Program-made: the position numbers and the translations under genes
Shown here: positions 36,883-47,417 of the stretch, piece after piece
How the letters are laid out: every line of letters begins with the position of its first letter
Position numbering within the stretch: the stretch's first letter is position 1
Assembly (NCBI GenBank): GCA_932521025.1
Contig: OW051471.1
Coordinates: forward strand, 12,400,001-12,464,000
Origin: Oscheius onirici
Taxonomy: Eukaryota; Nematoda; Chromadorea; Rhabditida; Rhabditidae
Direction of reading: 5' to 3'
Length of the DNA: 64,000 bases
The notes under the pieces: model-generated
What the model was told of the DNA's origin: nothing
Seen by the model: only the letters and a program-made list of their open reading frames with translations
Databases searched by the model: none

Positions 36883-37346
36883 TTACTGATTATCACAGGG
36901 ACAATCAGGAAGCGGGCAACATTTATAGTCCAAAACTTTCTGGGTATCTCCTCCATCCAGTGTCCCCTTGTAGACTCCGTCACTTTGAAGAAAGTACCCA
37001 TTCTCGATGTTTGTGCAAATTGACGGTATGTCAATTGTGGCAAACTTGTTCCAGCTTGACGGGTTCGTTCCTGCTTCGATGATGCAATTGAAGGCTGTTG
37101 GACATTCCGAAGGGAATTCCAAATCGAACTGGATAGTGTAGTCCTCTCCATTTCGTAGGGATAGAATTTTCTCAATGGCTGGATCAGTAAAGTAGCCCTT
37201 GCATGCCAAAGCAGCTGTATTACCAGCTCCCATATTGTTGGCAATCTGAATTTCACTTTGGGAAAATTAGTTAGTTACAGTACCTTTATGGTCACAGCGT
37301 TGATATTAACTAGAAGAAATAGAAAAAAGACGGGTTTTTTGGCCAT
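36883..37346 (-). CDS. Small secreted cysteine-containing protein
   Basis: Two exons, 37346-37284 and 37245-36883, joined across a 38-nt intron; 141 aa. A signal peptide is clear (MAKKPVFFLFLLVNINAVTI). The mature part starts near NNMGAGNTAALACKGYF, alternates beta-type segments (YTIQFDLEFPSECP, FNCIIEAG, GVYKGTLDGG) and ends in a Cys-rich tail (YKCCPLPDCPCDNQ). Seven to eight cysteines suggest disulfides in an extracellular beta-rich fold. I do not recognise the family. The alternative start 37 bp upstream (MKSFPQLND) gives no signal peptide and was not used. Frame and splice sites are clean. Confidence 0.7.
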
Positions 37347-38311
37347 ACTTACGATCATTCAACTGTGGGAAACTTTTCATTATATAATGCGGCGGTCAAA
37401 ATGTCACCAAAACATCATTTGCATAATGTTGGGAGCAAAATAAACCCGGCTGCTTATACACATTGTTGTAATGTCATTCATATTCCCGCAAAGCTGAGCA
37501 AAGCTCCAGGAATTTTGCTACGTTTCTCGTACCTCATGCCGTAGAATCCGCTGGTTTAAAAACCCGAATACGTTACTGATATGCGACTGAACTGGTTTTA
37601 AAAAGTGCAGTTACAAACATAACAGCGTAGATAAAAGCTGTTTTATTTATTTATTCGCATTGATCGATGCATTCACATGCAGCGAAAGTTACTTATTACT
37701 CGCCGCAAAGTCTTCTCATCCGTTCCACTCCGAATTCTCTGAGAATACTGTCTTTGCAACGGGCTCGAGGTCTCCCTCTGTTCCTTCTATGTTCGTACAG
37801 CCACCATTCGCAGATTTTTCGGCCATCTTCCACTCTGCATCCTGACAATCTTTTTAGCCCAGACAATTTTCCGAGAATGTGCTAGTTCCAGTACATCTTT
37901 CAATTTTGTCTTTTGTTCAATTTTGTCTTTTGTAAGATGTACTGGAACTAGCACATTCTCGGAAATGTAAACGGAAATGGAAATGTAATATAAGTAAATG
38001 TTGACGATTGTTATGATGGCTTTCCGTTTACATTTCCGAGAATGTGCTAGTTCCAGTACATCTTACAAAAGACAAAATTGAAAGATGTACTTGAACTAGC
38101 ACATTCTAGGAAAAATGGTCTGTGCTAAAAAGGTTGCCAGGATGCAGACTGGAAGATGGCCGAAAAAGATCTGCGAAAAAAGTTGTATCGAAGGGAATTT
38201 GTTCATTTTTTCTTAATTAGTCTCCGTCTCACGCCGTCTGACTTTCGAGATAGCTTAATTTTGTAGAGGTTAAGCATAGTAAAGGGTCCATTGTCCGACC
38301 AAAATGTAGCA
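37347..38311. other. Intergenic region with nested foldback
   Basis: Mostly occupied by the foldback at 37796-38186. No coding exon. ATAATGCGGCGG upstream of 37346 lies in the promoter region of the secreted-protein gene. Confidence 0.45.
37796..38186. mobile_element. Nested foldback element
   Basis: Outer arms CGCAGATTTTTCGGCCATCT and AGATGGCCGAAAAAGATCTG are inverted. Inside, CCGAGAATGTGCTAGTTCCA occurs four times, alternating in orientation (about 37870, 37945, 38035, 38090), separated by ATTTTGTCTTTTG. No ORF. Confidence 0.8.
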
Positions 38312-40154
38312 TCAAGTAAAATGCAACGACGACGATATTCCCGGCCCAGAGCTGCTCGGTGCAGGAGCAATAGGTGTTTCTTCTTGAAAGTTCCACCAAG
38401 GAATGACAGCATGAAGGCATTTCTTTAAGAAAATCCTGTACGGCTTGACCCAGTAGATGCAGACGCCAGTATTGGCAAAGGGATAAATATTGAGAATGAT
38501 CAGAAAGCTCCACTGAAATTCCTGAGATGACAAAAAAACTCTTTCAGAGAAGAAGAGCAGGGTGATGAGAAGCATGAATGTCACGGAAATCGATACGAAT
38601 GGGATTATGGCCTGAAAGAACTTTCACAAGAAATGGTTTTTTACCTGAGCCACAAGGACATTGGTCAGACTTCTCTGAAGCCTAAAAGATTCCACTGACA
38701 TGCTTGACCTCGCCTCGCGAATCTTCTTTCTAACCATCAAGAAGAACAAAATATTGGCTCCTTCTTCAACACCAAGCCACACCATCATTGGAGCAAAGAT
38801 GAAAAAGTTCTTCCGGAGCATTGGGTCGAACGTGATCAATGGTGCTTCTTCCGGGATAGCCAGAAAAGTATCCAACATGTCTGACCTATTTGCGAAGATG
38901 TAAAGTTCCTGGGAGGAGATGAAAAGCGGTTGAAATTGGTACCTCGCGGGTCATTGGAGTCGTGTATAAAGCATAGGCGACGTAAGCGGCGGGAACGTAG
39001 CTGAAGCTGGCGAATGAGAGAAATGAGCTGAAAACGAGATTTTAAAAAAAAAGTTTAACTGTTTAGTTAAACACCAACATTTTTCTGCAAGATTGGCAAG
39101 AATACGCAGCTATTCGAGAGGGTGGCCGAAACGCTGGGAAGTCGGTGTCCAACATGGTATCTCAGACGGTCTGAGCGAGTAAAGAGCAAAATTCGAGGGG
39201 TAATTTTAAGAATTCTTAAACTGCATACTCAGGGAATATGAAACTCACGGAAATGTCGAGTCTGAGTCTCAAATCTCTGAAAACTCTGGCGAGACTGAGT
39301 CTTGAATCTGACGCAACTAATAACCAACTACAAAAAAGCTACAATGTCTCTCCCCATTTCCTTTCATGTCACCAAAGAAATATTGGAGACCATTTATAGA
39401 TCGGAACTCCCACACCAGCCACATTCATTTGCACTTTTTCAACGAGCCTCCCGACCCCTGGACCTATCCCCTATTCTGTTCCGATTCGGATGGTCTGTTC
39501 AAAATATAGAGAGCATAATTTGAATCGACCCGCGCTATTTTATTGGCTGAGTATTCAAAATTTGTATGCTGTAAAATTCCCGCCTATTTGATTTGAAGTT
39601 CTGGAAAACGCGCGGGCCGATTTAGTTTTTTGCTCTCTACGTTTTGAACAGACTATAGAAATCGAGCAGATGTTTCAGATGGAAATGCCCGATTAGTCCT
39701 CTGAAAACTTTGAAAAACTAACGGAAATGTAGTGAATCTATCGAGCCATTTGTCCCACTTGTAAAATAGAAAAACTCTGTAGAGACAGCAGTCGTTGACA
39801 GAAACTAGCGTGACTCCTCCTGTTGCTATGACCAAAATGTAAGCGATTTTACATCCGACCAGTCCAAAATGATTAAAGAAGCCGGCACAAGTGAGACCGG
39901 GAAGTGGAAAAACTGGGTTTGGTCTACATATGAAGCCCATACAGATGCTGAAGAAAAAGTCGGTGATCTGAGAAAGTTTTGTATGTATTTTGAACCGAAG
40001 TTACCGCCATTTTAAGCATGTACCACTTAAAAGTGCCCATGACTTGTGGCGTATGCTTCCAGACGACGTAGACAAGGAAAAGGTTTGTCAGGCTAATGAA
40101 TCCTTCCACGCTGTTGACTGCTATAAAAATGGGAAGTGGCGTTATGTCGAGCAT
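38312..40154 (-). CDS. Chemoreceptor G1, str-superfamily 7TM GPCR
   Basis: Seven-TM serpentine receptor of the nematode str superfamily (srh/sri-like), expected in ciliary membranes of chemosensory neurons. Exons: 40154-40005, 39967-39723, 39027-38943, 38908-38645, 38611-38312; 347 aa. Exon sizes 150, 245, 85 and 264 are identical to those of G5 and G6. Landmarks: HTPQVMGTFKWYMLKMA (after TM1), NPVFPLPGLTCAGF, SVNDCCLYRVFLFY (end of TM3), SMSVESFRLQRSL (before TM6), NIYPFANTGVCIYWVKPYRI (TM7 and the PYR motif). Upstream (minus) is CACCTG, the E-box shared with the other receptors. Intron 2 is enlarged by a MITE (39496-39660). It is more diverged than the plus-strand copies, with a longer Ser/Pro tail. 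Confidence 0.88.
39496..39660. mobile_element. MITE in G1 intron 2
   Basis: Inverted ends TCTGTTCAAAATATAGAGAG (left) and CTCTCTACGTTTTGAACAGA (right, followed by CTATAG). The TATAG-type ends resemble the MITEs at 55543, 56835 and 58915. Confidence 0.7.
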
Positions 40155-40750
40155 GAGCAGACAAACGAACCCGGCAACAGGTGAAAACTCGCATGTATTT
40201 TTGATGTCAGTAACCCACGGCCATCAAAACATAAAAATTTCAGGGTTAAGAGAAAAAAAAACAAGTGCAAGGGCTGAAATAACGAGACGAAAATCTCTAT
40301 CCAACGCATAACATTTACTAGCGCAAAACTGGCGTTCAATTGACTCCATTTCTACCCTCGGAAGGGATACTGTAGTCATAATAATATTGCGTCATAATAA
40401 TAACAAGTTTTCCCACTGTTGTCCCTGCACCATATCTTTGATAAGCAGGCGTAATTTAAGCGACCCGTAGACAGTTATGAATCATTTTCTTATCCAACTG
40501 TATTTTTGATTTCCAAACAATGTAGAAGTAGTTGATGTTGTGTTTGAAGCGTCAAAACATACATTTTGATTTTAATCTCGAATTTATTCGATTTGTCACC
40601 AACGGAAGATCACACTAAAATTCCTTCCAAGGTAGATGTTTGCAGTTTCTGTCATTCTATTTATTTTAATTTCTCATTTGTTTACTTGCGCCTTATCAGT
40701 CCAGCTGGTATGTTCCGCAATCAGTCCCTGCCTTATCCGGACAAGCCCTA
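40155..40750. promoter_or_regulatory. Shared divergent promoter region of G1 and J1
   Basis: About 600 bp between divergent genes. Contains CAACAGGTGAAAACTCG (40178-40194), whose minus-strand CACCTG is the receptor-type E-box. Two parts (40144-40205 and 40502-40560) are duplicated next to each other at 45434-45550, so 40206-40501 may be an insertion here. Confidence 0.5.
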
Positions 40751-42789
40751 ATGTCTTCGGTTACTCCTGCAGATTTTAACCAGATCATCTCTAAAATCAC
40801 CAAAAACAAAAAAGGTAGTCGTTAACCCTCAGAATAAATGTTGCAAATCTTTAGGAACGGAGCAAACTGTTTATCTGTCATTTTTGTTTCAAAATTATGC
40901 AACTGAAGACACGTACAAGGAAGATGTGAAGATCAAAATACTGAAGACATATCTGAGTCAAGAGACTGTGAGTTGCTTGCAAATCCATTTTGAAATTGCT
41001 CCCAAGTCTCTGTGCATGTGTGTGTCGGAAGTCTTAATTGACAATAATACGAGGAGATTTGTGAAGATCCGAATAAGTTTTTTTGTATCGAGTAGAAACG
41101 GGAAAAAAGTGCGCTACTTTCTTGCAAACCTTGTAGAACAAAATTTTGAGTTGTTTGCCTTTTCTCTTACCATATTTCTGGGAATTGAGATGGCTGGTCT
41201 GTACGCAATCCATTTTTCAACGTTCCATTTCTTTTTCACAAATACTGAAAATTGTTGAACAAGTAAGTCGATCAACAATGGTATTTTGAACCCGAACGTC
41301 CGTGAAATTAGCGCAGCACAACGAATCGAAAAATCCGATAACGTTATCTTTTCCAAGTTGGCAAACATTTTCGAAAACTTCCATAGCGAACAGAAAATCT
41401 TGAAATTACAGACAAATTTGAAGTCAACGATCATTTTGTAGGAGTTCTTCGCATATCTCGACCAGGTCATTGCGGAAGCTGGAGTACCGGATCAGATCCT
41501 GCAGAGCATCGAGCATGTCTATCATTCGGCAAAGCTGATATTGGATCGGAAACACAACGACAAAGGAGGTCTTACACTTAACCCAAAGACAGTATCTTGC
41601 GTTCAATTAAAATAATATTCAGAGTTTTCAGGCTATGGCAACGACGGGAACTGTTGCCATTGCTCGCTCATTCGAAAAGTTGAGTCCTGAGACGTTGCTG
41701 GAAATCGCTGCAAATGCTGGAAAACTGATTGTAGACTGCGAGCAACTCGGTGCTTTAGTCAAACCCTGTTTTGAGAAGCTGAAAATTGTCGGCCCACGAG
41801 CCGGACCAGTTCTAGCACTCACTTATCTGACCTACGAAGGAGTAATGGCCATTTACCACTGGAGTAAGGGTGAAATAACCGGGAATAGATGTGTACAGAT
41901 CATTGTCACCAGTGCCTGTGAGTCAATCCTTACAATTTAAAGGGACAGTCCCATTTTAACCAGATAGGGATAAATTGGGAAACCCGCGCATTTAAACCTT
42001 CAAATATTACATTTCCGTGTTTTCTTCATTCCACAGTCATTTTTTCAATCTTTACTTGTTTCTAAACGATTTCTAGTCGAAAATTACATCTAAAATAAGT
42101 GGTGGAACGCTAAAAATGGTGGAAAATGGCGGAAATAACGAATTTCAGGACAAAAAGTGCCTTTTGTATTTCCGCCAATTTTGCACCATTTATAGCGTTC
42201 CACCACTCGTTATAGACGTAATTTTCGACGATAAATCGATTGAAAACAAGTAAAAATCGAAAAAATGAGTGTAAACCCCTGAAAATGCAAAAATGAACTT
42301 TGTCCTGGGTCTCGCCTGATTTCCCCTGTTAGCACGTTCGCACACAATGAGACTGTCCTTTTAACATCATGGAACTCAGCTTCGGTTGCTGCTGCATATT
42401 GTGGAGGGGTAAGTGGGGGAGCAGCAGCTGCACTACTGGGCCTCGGACCGTATGGTGTCATCATCGCAAGTCTGGCAGGTAGGATTCCAAGTTATTGGTA
42501 GAGTTTTAAATATTTTTCAGCCGGAATAGCCGCCAGTACTTTGGCCGCATACGTAGCTGAACGTGTTACTCTTTGGTGCTTTGATATGCCAAAAGATCAG
42601 GCAGAAGAAAAGGCTTACAACTACCTTGGAGTCACGAAAAGCTCTTCAGCGAGTGAAGTTAACGCTGCTTTTTACGCACTGTGCCGGACATCACATCCTG
42701 ACAAGCCCGGTGGATCGCACGAAAGTTTTGTTCAGTTGCAAGTTCACATGAATGTTATCAGGGCAGCTCGCGGAGAGCTTGGTCGCTAA
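40751..42789 (+). CDS. J1: membrane J-domain protein, HPD intact
   Basis: First gene of the plus-strand J triplet. Exons: 40751-40814, 40855-40967, 41442-41591, 41632-41917, 42380-42478, 42521-42789; 326 aa. Helical N-terminal part (MSSVTPADFNQIISKITKN, EFFAYLDQVIAEAGVPDQIL), then a hydrophobic Gly/Ala-rich region (RAGPVLALTYLTYEGVMAIY, GGVSGGAAAALLGLGPYGVI) of two or three membrane segments. A C-terminal J domain lacks a clear helix I (YNYLGVTKSSSASEVNAAFY, CRTSHPDKPGGS) and ends MNVIRAARGELGR. J domains recruit and stimulate HSP70 through HPD, which is intact. J7 has the same exon plan. J2 starts 124 bp downstream, suggesting an operon. The family name is unknown to me. Confidence 0.82.
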
Positions 42790-42913
42790 CAAGACCACTG
42801 TACAACCCATAAAACTGATGAAAATAATCTTTTTCTCTAATTTATCATTGGGTAAATAACCCAAACTTTTTTAAACTTATTGTTGTATCAAACATCCTTC
42901 AGATAACTCTGAA

Positions 42914-43806
42914 ATGAGTGATCCGAAGCAAGAAGTGATCGATAGAATCATCAGCTTGTATCTAAGTCAGTTCAGTTTCATTACCCCAAAAAGTTTTAAG
43001 GTAAAGCGGAAAGTGACAAGCGTAGAGCTATCCTTATTCATATTTCCCTCTCGTCGAAGGAAGCCGAAAGATCGCTTAAACAGCTGGAAAGATGGCTAAA
43101 CTATGGAGATGACGAGGTGACATGTGCATCTAATGTTAACAGTTTGACTCTTTAGGGCTTCAAAGATGAATGCGAGCAAATATATGCAAATTTCGGTGCA
43201 CCCCTTCAGCATGCCGAAGCGAACTTGATCCCAGAGGGTCCAATAGGAGCCGCAATTGAAGGTAGCGCAGGTACGAGCATTTTTTGTTTTTCGGCATCCT
43301 TTCGGCATTGCGGCATCCTGGGGGTTATAATGGACGCCGAATTCGGTAAGCACACCTAGAAAGTGAAAAAATATCGAAAAAGTGGTGAAAACCTCGATTT
43401 CAGTCATTGCGCGCCAAAATATTTGAATGGAGGGGGTGCCTGCTATAGTATTACCTATAGCTAGACAGCATTTTCTCGTACAATGTTTGTGTCGGAAATA
43501 TGTTGATTTTTACAAACTTCCCATCTTCTAGGCGCACTTGTCGGTGTTCTTACAACGGATTTCATCTTCAAAAATTTACTAAGTACAGTCTTCTCGGGCA
43601 CCGGAAATGAAGCGTTGAATCGAGCTTATCGCTACTTCAAGTTGGATACGAATTGTTCAGTGAGCGAGCTGAACAGTGCCTACACACAAAGATCGTTACA
43701 AACTGATCCGATTAGACGAGGAGGCAGTGTGGCAGCCCAGGCTGAATGTGATAGCTATTTTGCGATGATTAGAGACGCCATGGGTGACACAACTTTTAGA
43801 CAATAA
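42914..43806 (+). CDS. J2: short J-like protein without HPD
   Basis: Second gene of the plus triplet. Exons: 42914-42965, 43001-43116, 43156-43270, 43532-43806; 185 aa. Starts MSDPKQEVIDRIISLYL, continues DKRRAILIHISLSSKEAERS and GFKDECEQIYANFG, as in J4 and J6. It lacks the exons that encode the Gly-zipper membrane region there and keeps only GPIGAAIEGSAGALVGVL. The C-terminal J-like domain reads NRAYRYFKLDTNCSVSELNS, then QTDPIRRGGS where HPDKGGS would be, then AECDSYFAMIRDAMGD. Without HPD it should not stimulate HSP70 ATPase. An acceptor (CCTTCAG at 42902) lies 11 nt before the ATG, as for SL trans-splicing. Acceptor TTTTAAG before 43001 is atypical. The gene may be decaying, but the frame is open. 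Confidence 0.68.
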
Positions 43807-43908
43807 GAATGGGAAGATAATCTTTTAAATTTTATTTATCGGGCTGTCATGCCTCCAATACCTAGTGTTTTCTTAGACTACTTTCTACAATCAACAGGTA
43901 CGTGCAGA

Positions 43909-44886
43909 ATGGATGAAAGAGTAGAGCTCCTGGGAAAAATTGCCGAGGTATCTTTTTGAAATCAAACTGTATATCTTTTTTTAGAGTTGGAATGGTGACA
44001 ACTGCACATCTGGAGGAAGAAAAAGCAAGTAGCTGGGAACTTTCAACGATTTGGAAAATTACGAAGAAATTTTCAGAAGCTGTTTCTGTTCAGGTTGGTT
44101 TAAGTTAAACGCATCTTTGTTGGCAGCGGGAACAGGATATATAAGATACATATTTGGTTTTCAGGAAGCCCTTGAATACCTCGAAAATGTATTTCCTTAT
44201 TCAATTGACACTCTCATAAGAGTTGCCAACGCCGGAGCAGATATTTGGCCAGCGATTGAATGGTCAAACGATCCCATCATTCTTCTTTCGCTACTGTTTC
44301 AAGCGGACGCCATTCTGTTAGCAACTATGATCAACTCGCTACCCGTAGCCAAGCGTGTCCTTCTACTGAATGCCTGCCAGCAGTACTATGATGCCAGAGC
44401 CGTTGAAGTCTATGAAACAGCGAGTGAAGTCACAGGAAGCGCAGCTAAAGTCTATGGAACTGTTCTGGCTGCCGGAGTCACGGTTATGGCAGTTGGAGCA
44501 GCAGTAGGAATGTCTGCTCCCATTGGAGCTGCTGCCTTCGCCGCTGGGAACGCAGCAGTACTCGCAGGATACTTAGCCTGTAACAAGCTCAAGCCAGTAT
44601 TAACGAGATACCAGAAGAGAAAAGCACTTGAAGAAGCTTGCAGGTGAAGTTACTTATTTCTTGAATCTCATAACAGTAAAACACAAACTATGATATTTAC
44701 TGACTAACAAAAATTTTCAGAAACCTGGGAGTAGACAGCAGTGCCTCGAGAAAGGAAATTGACACGGCATACAAGGCGAAGATGCTGACTTCTCATCCAG
44801 ACAAAGGAGGCAGTGAGGAAGAGGTACACCTCCTCACAAGAACTAAACTACTCCTTTTAGGAAACATGGGCAATTTGTACGAATGA
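43909..44886 (+). CDS. J3: membrane J-domain protein, TIM14-like J domain
   Basis: Third gene of the plus triplet, 102 bp after J2, with acceptor GTGCAG directly before its ATG. Exons: 43909-43947, about 44016-44093, 44165-44643, 44721-44886; about 253 aa. Middle part: EALEYLENVFPYSIDTLIRV, WPAIEW, LNACQQYYDARAVEVYE, then a Gly/Ala membrane segment (GTVLAAGVTVMAVGAAVGMS, APIGAAAFAAGNAAVLAGYL). The J domain (NLGVDSSASRKEIDTAYKAK, MLTSHPDKGGSEEE) is short and most like TIM14/Pam18-type J domains. Odd: exon 2 compared with J5 is shorter; the obvious acceptor at 43984 gives a stop, so I used TCTGGAG at 44015, which restores phase. This exon may carry a lesion. Confidence 0.7.
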
Positions 44887-45031
44887 AGTTTTTAACCTCG
44901 TTATGCCAAGAAGGTATAACACTTAAAAAACTGGTTTCACCCACGGAACCAATTCTCAGGCAGGCGCGTGTAGAAGCCGAGCTCTTTCATGCATTCTCGG
45001 GAAAAAAAAATTCGTTATCACTTTTTAGTCA

Positions 45032-45433
45032 ATGCTCAACTTCGAATCACTCGCTGCAACTATTGTTTCCAACTCGGTCGAGGGCCTTGTAACACTTGTC
45101 AACATCTACACAATCTTCGTTATTGTGAAATGCACGCCAAAAAATATGGGCTCCTTTAAGATTTACTTGATCAAACTTGCTGTAGGATTTCCCATGTTCC
45201 ATTCACAATGTTTTAAAGGTAACCGACTTTATGTTTTCCTTCAGTTTCGGATGGCTCTTCCTGCCGAATCTTCTCTTTCCACTGCCTGCCGTCAGTTGTG
45301 GCGGCTTGCTCAAATATTTCGGACTATTCGGACTAAAATTAGCCTATATTTTGACCATTTGTTCCGGAGAGAAAACACTGATTTCTGTCAACGACTGCTG
45401 CCTCTATAGAATGCTGGTTTTCTATAAATTCGA
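45032..45433 (+). pseudogene. G2: 5' half of a chemoreceptor, truncated
   Basis: Exons 1 (45032-45181) and most of exon 2 (45222-45433) of a G5-like receptor: MLNFESLAATIVSNSVEGLV, then VTDFMFSFSFGWLFLPNLLF, SVNDCCLYRMLVFYKFE. The coding match stops in mid-exon at about 45433. From there the DNA matches the G1 upstream region (40144-40205). TM4-TM7 are absent. The exon 2 tract is nearly identical to G5 exon 2 (57651-57862), suggesting recent duplication or conversion. Confidence 0.82.
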
Positions 45434-45550
45434 ATGTCGAGCATGAGCAGACAGAGAAATCAGGCGACAGGTGAAAACTCGCATGTATTTTTGATTACCA
45501 AACAAAGCAGAAGGTGTGTTGTGTGTTGAATTTTGAAGAATCAGAACATA
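45434..45550. repeat. Copy of the G1/J1 intergenic region
   Basis: ATGTCGAGCATGAGCAGACA and CAGGTGAAAACTCGCATGTA match 40144-40200. Continuing through ACCAAACAAAGCAGAAGGTG it matches 40510-40530. The copy lacks the 300 bp in between (40206-40501). Confidence 0.7.
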
Positions 45551-45940
45551 TTATATTATTAAGAAATTTCTATTATACCTTTCTCTTGAGTCTGATAATA
45601 CAGTTTGAATATATTTGTTTGCTATCAGCTGTGAATCAACCTTTCGCTCAGTTTACCAGTTTCCAAACAGCCAGTCATTGCTGTTGTCGAGTTCATCGTG
45701 GGCGCAGATAACGTTCCGGCTTAGGTAAATTTTTACCGTTATTTGCTCACGATGAGTCTATATTTAAACTCAATTTTCCAACTTCTCGCTCTTTTGTTTG
45801 CCTGGAACTTTATCATTTGGGTTAAACCATAAATAGTTTTTTTACCGCCTTCAAGCAGCTGTGAACTCGCAGAGGTTTATTTTATTCCGTTTTTGGACAC
45901 CTCAGTTTTCACACTGAAAAGCAAATTCAGATTGTCGGCA

Positions 45941-46987
45941 ATGGCAGACGTAGACGATGAGATCATTCAGAGAATCCTCACCTTGTATGCAGGTTTGAAT
46001 TTCTGAAGTTCAACCATTTTCCATACCCAGACGACCGTGGAAAACGGGTGATAATACTTCGTCATCTATCGCTGGCTGGATCATCGGATGTGTCGATGCG
46101 GTCCATGCGACAGCTGATAAGATGGATACGGGCCGGAGATGACGAGGTAAGATTGTGAAGTTTTTTTATTGTGAAATTGACAAGTAATTTTTCTACAGGG
46201 CTTCAGAGAAGAATGTGAGCAAATCTTCACCAACCATGGCACGGCACGAGGAGGCCGGATGAGTATCGTCGACCGAATCGTACGCTTGTTTGATTTCGTC
46301 GACCGAGCAATAGAACGGCCTCAGAACCGAGCTCTTATCCTTGGTGTTGGAGCCCTTACCCCGGTATTTACCTCATTTTGCTTGTAATAGTGAATCCACA
46401 GAGGGCAGGTGCTGTTTTTCTGCCCCTTGTCTTGGGCTTACAGATTGGGATTGCTGTTTGGAGATGGAGACGCGGTGAAATTAACTCCAATGAAGCAGCT
46501 GAGAGAATTTGTACTAGCTTTAAGTTTTCAAAAACGTTTTTGATATTTTTTAGTAACAGCAAATGTTTCCATGATCGGAGCTATGGGTGGTCTAGTTATC
46601 GGAGCTAGAGTTGGGGCTGCTGTCGGTCCAGTCGGCGTTGCTATCGGTGGAGGAGTAGGTAAGAAAGCTTTATTAATTTCACTCTCTTCAAAACTCACTT
46701 TTTCGTTTGCAGGAGCCACTGTTGGCGTCATGGCCACGGAACTGCTCATCAGACGCTTTCGGCGAAATGTATTCGCTGGTAATGAAGACGAGGCTCTTGA
46801 TCATGCCTACAGCTACTTTGCTTTGAATCCCGGTTCAACTAATGAAGAAGTCAACGAGGCATACCGCCAGAGAACGCTAAGAACACATCCAAACATACCG
46901 GGAGGAAGCTTCGAGGCTCAGGCAGAGAATGATGCCTTCTATGCTATGATTCGTCTCGCTCGGGGTGATCGAGCTTTCAGAGAGTAA
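45941..46987 (+). CDS. J4: solitary J-like protein, HPN instead of HPD
   Basis: Exons: 45941-45992, 46031-46146, 46199-46363, 46402-46510, 46554-46658, 46713-46987; 273 aa. Start MADVDDEIIQRILTLYA; RVIILRHLSLAGSSDVSMRS; GFREECEQIFTNHG; IVDRIVRLFDFVDRAIERPQ. Membrane part: FLPLVLGLQIGIAVWRWRRG, then a glycine-zipper run (MIGAMGGLVIGARVGAAVGP, VGVAIGGGVG). J-like domain: DHAYSYFALNPGSTNEEVNE, RTHPNIPGGS, ending IRLARGDRAFRE. HPD has become HPN. It has the exon plan of J6 but no J1- or J3-type neighbour on its strand: a lone middle-position paralogue at the centre of the palindrome. Confidence 0.8.
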
Positions 46988-47417
46988 AATAAACAGTTGA
47001 ATTTTATTCCGAAGCCAAGTTCCTTCCATGATGTCAAATCTCGAACTGATTTTTGAAGTTTGATTGGTCTGCTTGGCGTCCATACATTAAGCGCGTATAA
47101 CAAAACAGCTCTTTTCAACTAACCAGTCGCTAAAGCTCCTTCTTTCCATTTAAAATTGAACTGTTTTTGAAAGTTATCCTTTACTTGTCGTATCTAGTCT
47201 AACTCTAATTGCTGTCAGACGTGTCAAGACTTTGTCTTTTCAAAAAGACCAAACAATTTCAAAGGCTTATCCGTGAGTAAATTTCACATGGGTAACAGAC
47301 ATCGCTAGCAAATTGCATAGGTAGGATTGTGTTGTATAAAAGGTTTAAACGTGTTCAAATTTTCTGACATTATACCTTACAATTTTGAGAATTAGGCTAA
47401 TGAGTTTAACGGCTAAT
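46988..47417. other. Convergent intergenic spacer, palindrome centre
   Basis: Lies between the stops of J4 (+) and J5 (-). AT-rich, with a possible J4 polyadenylation signal (AATAAA near 46986). No exon seen. Confidence 0.4.

Noticed and set aside
37860-38110. CRISPR-like array
   Set aside because: The four repeats alternate in orientation and form nested hairpins in a eukaryotic genome; it is a foldback element.
40751-44886. J1, J2 and J3 as one long multi-domain gene
   Set aside because: Each has its own stop, ATG and a splice acceptor just before the ATG, and the mirror copy shows the same three separate units.
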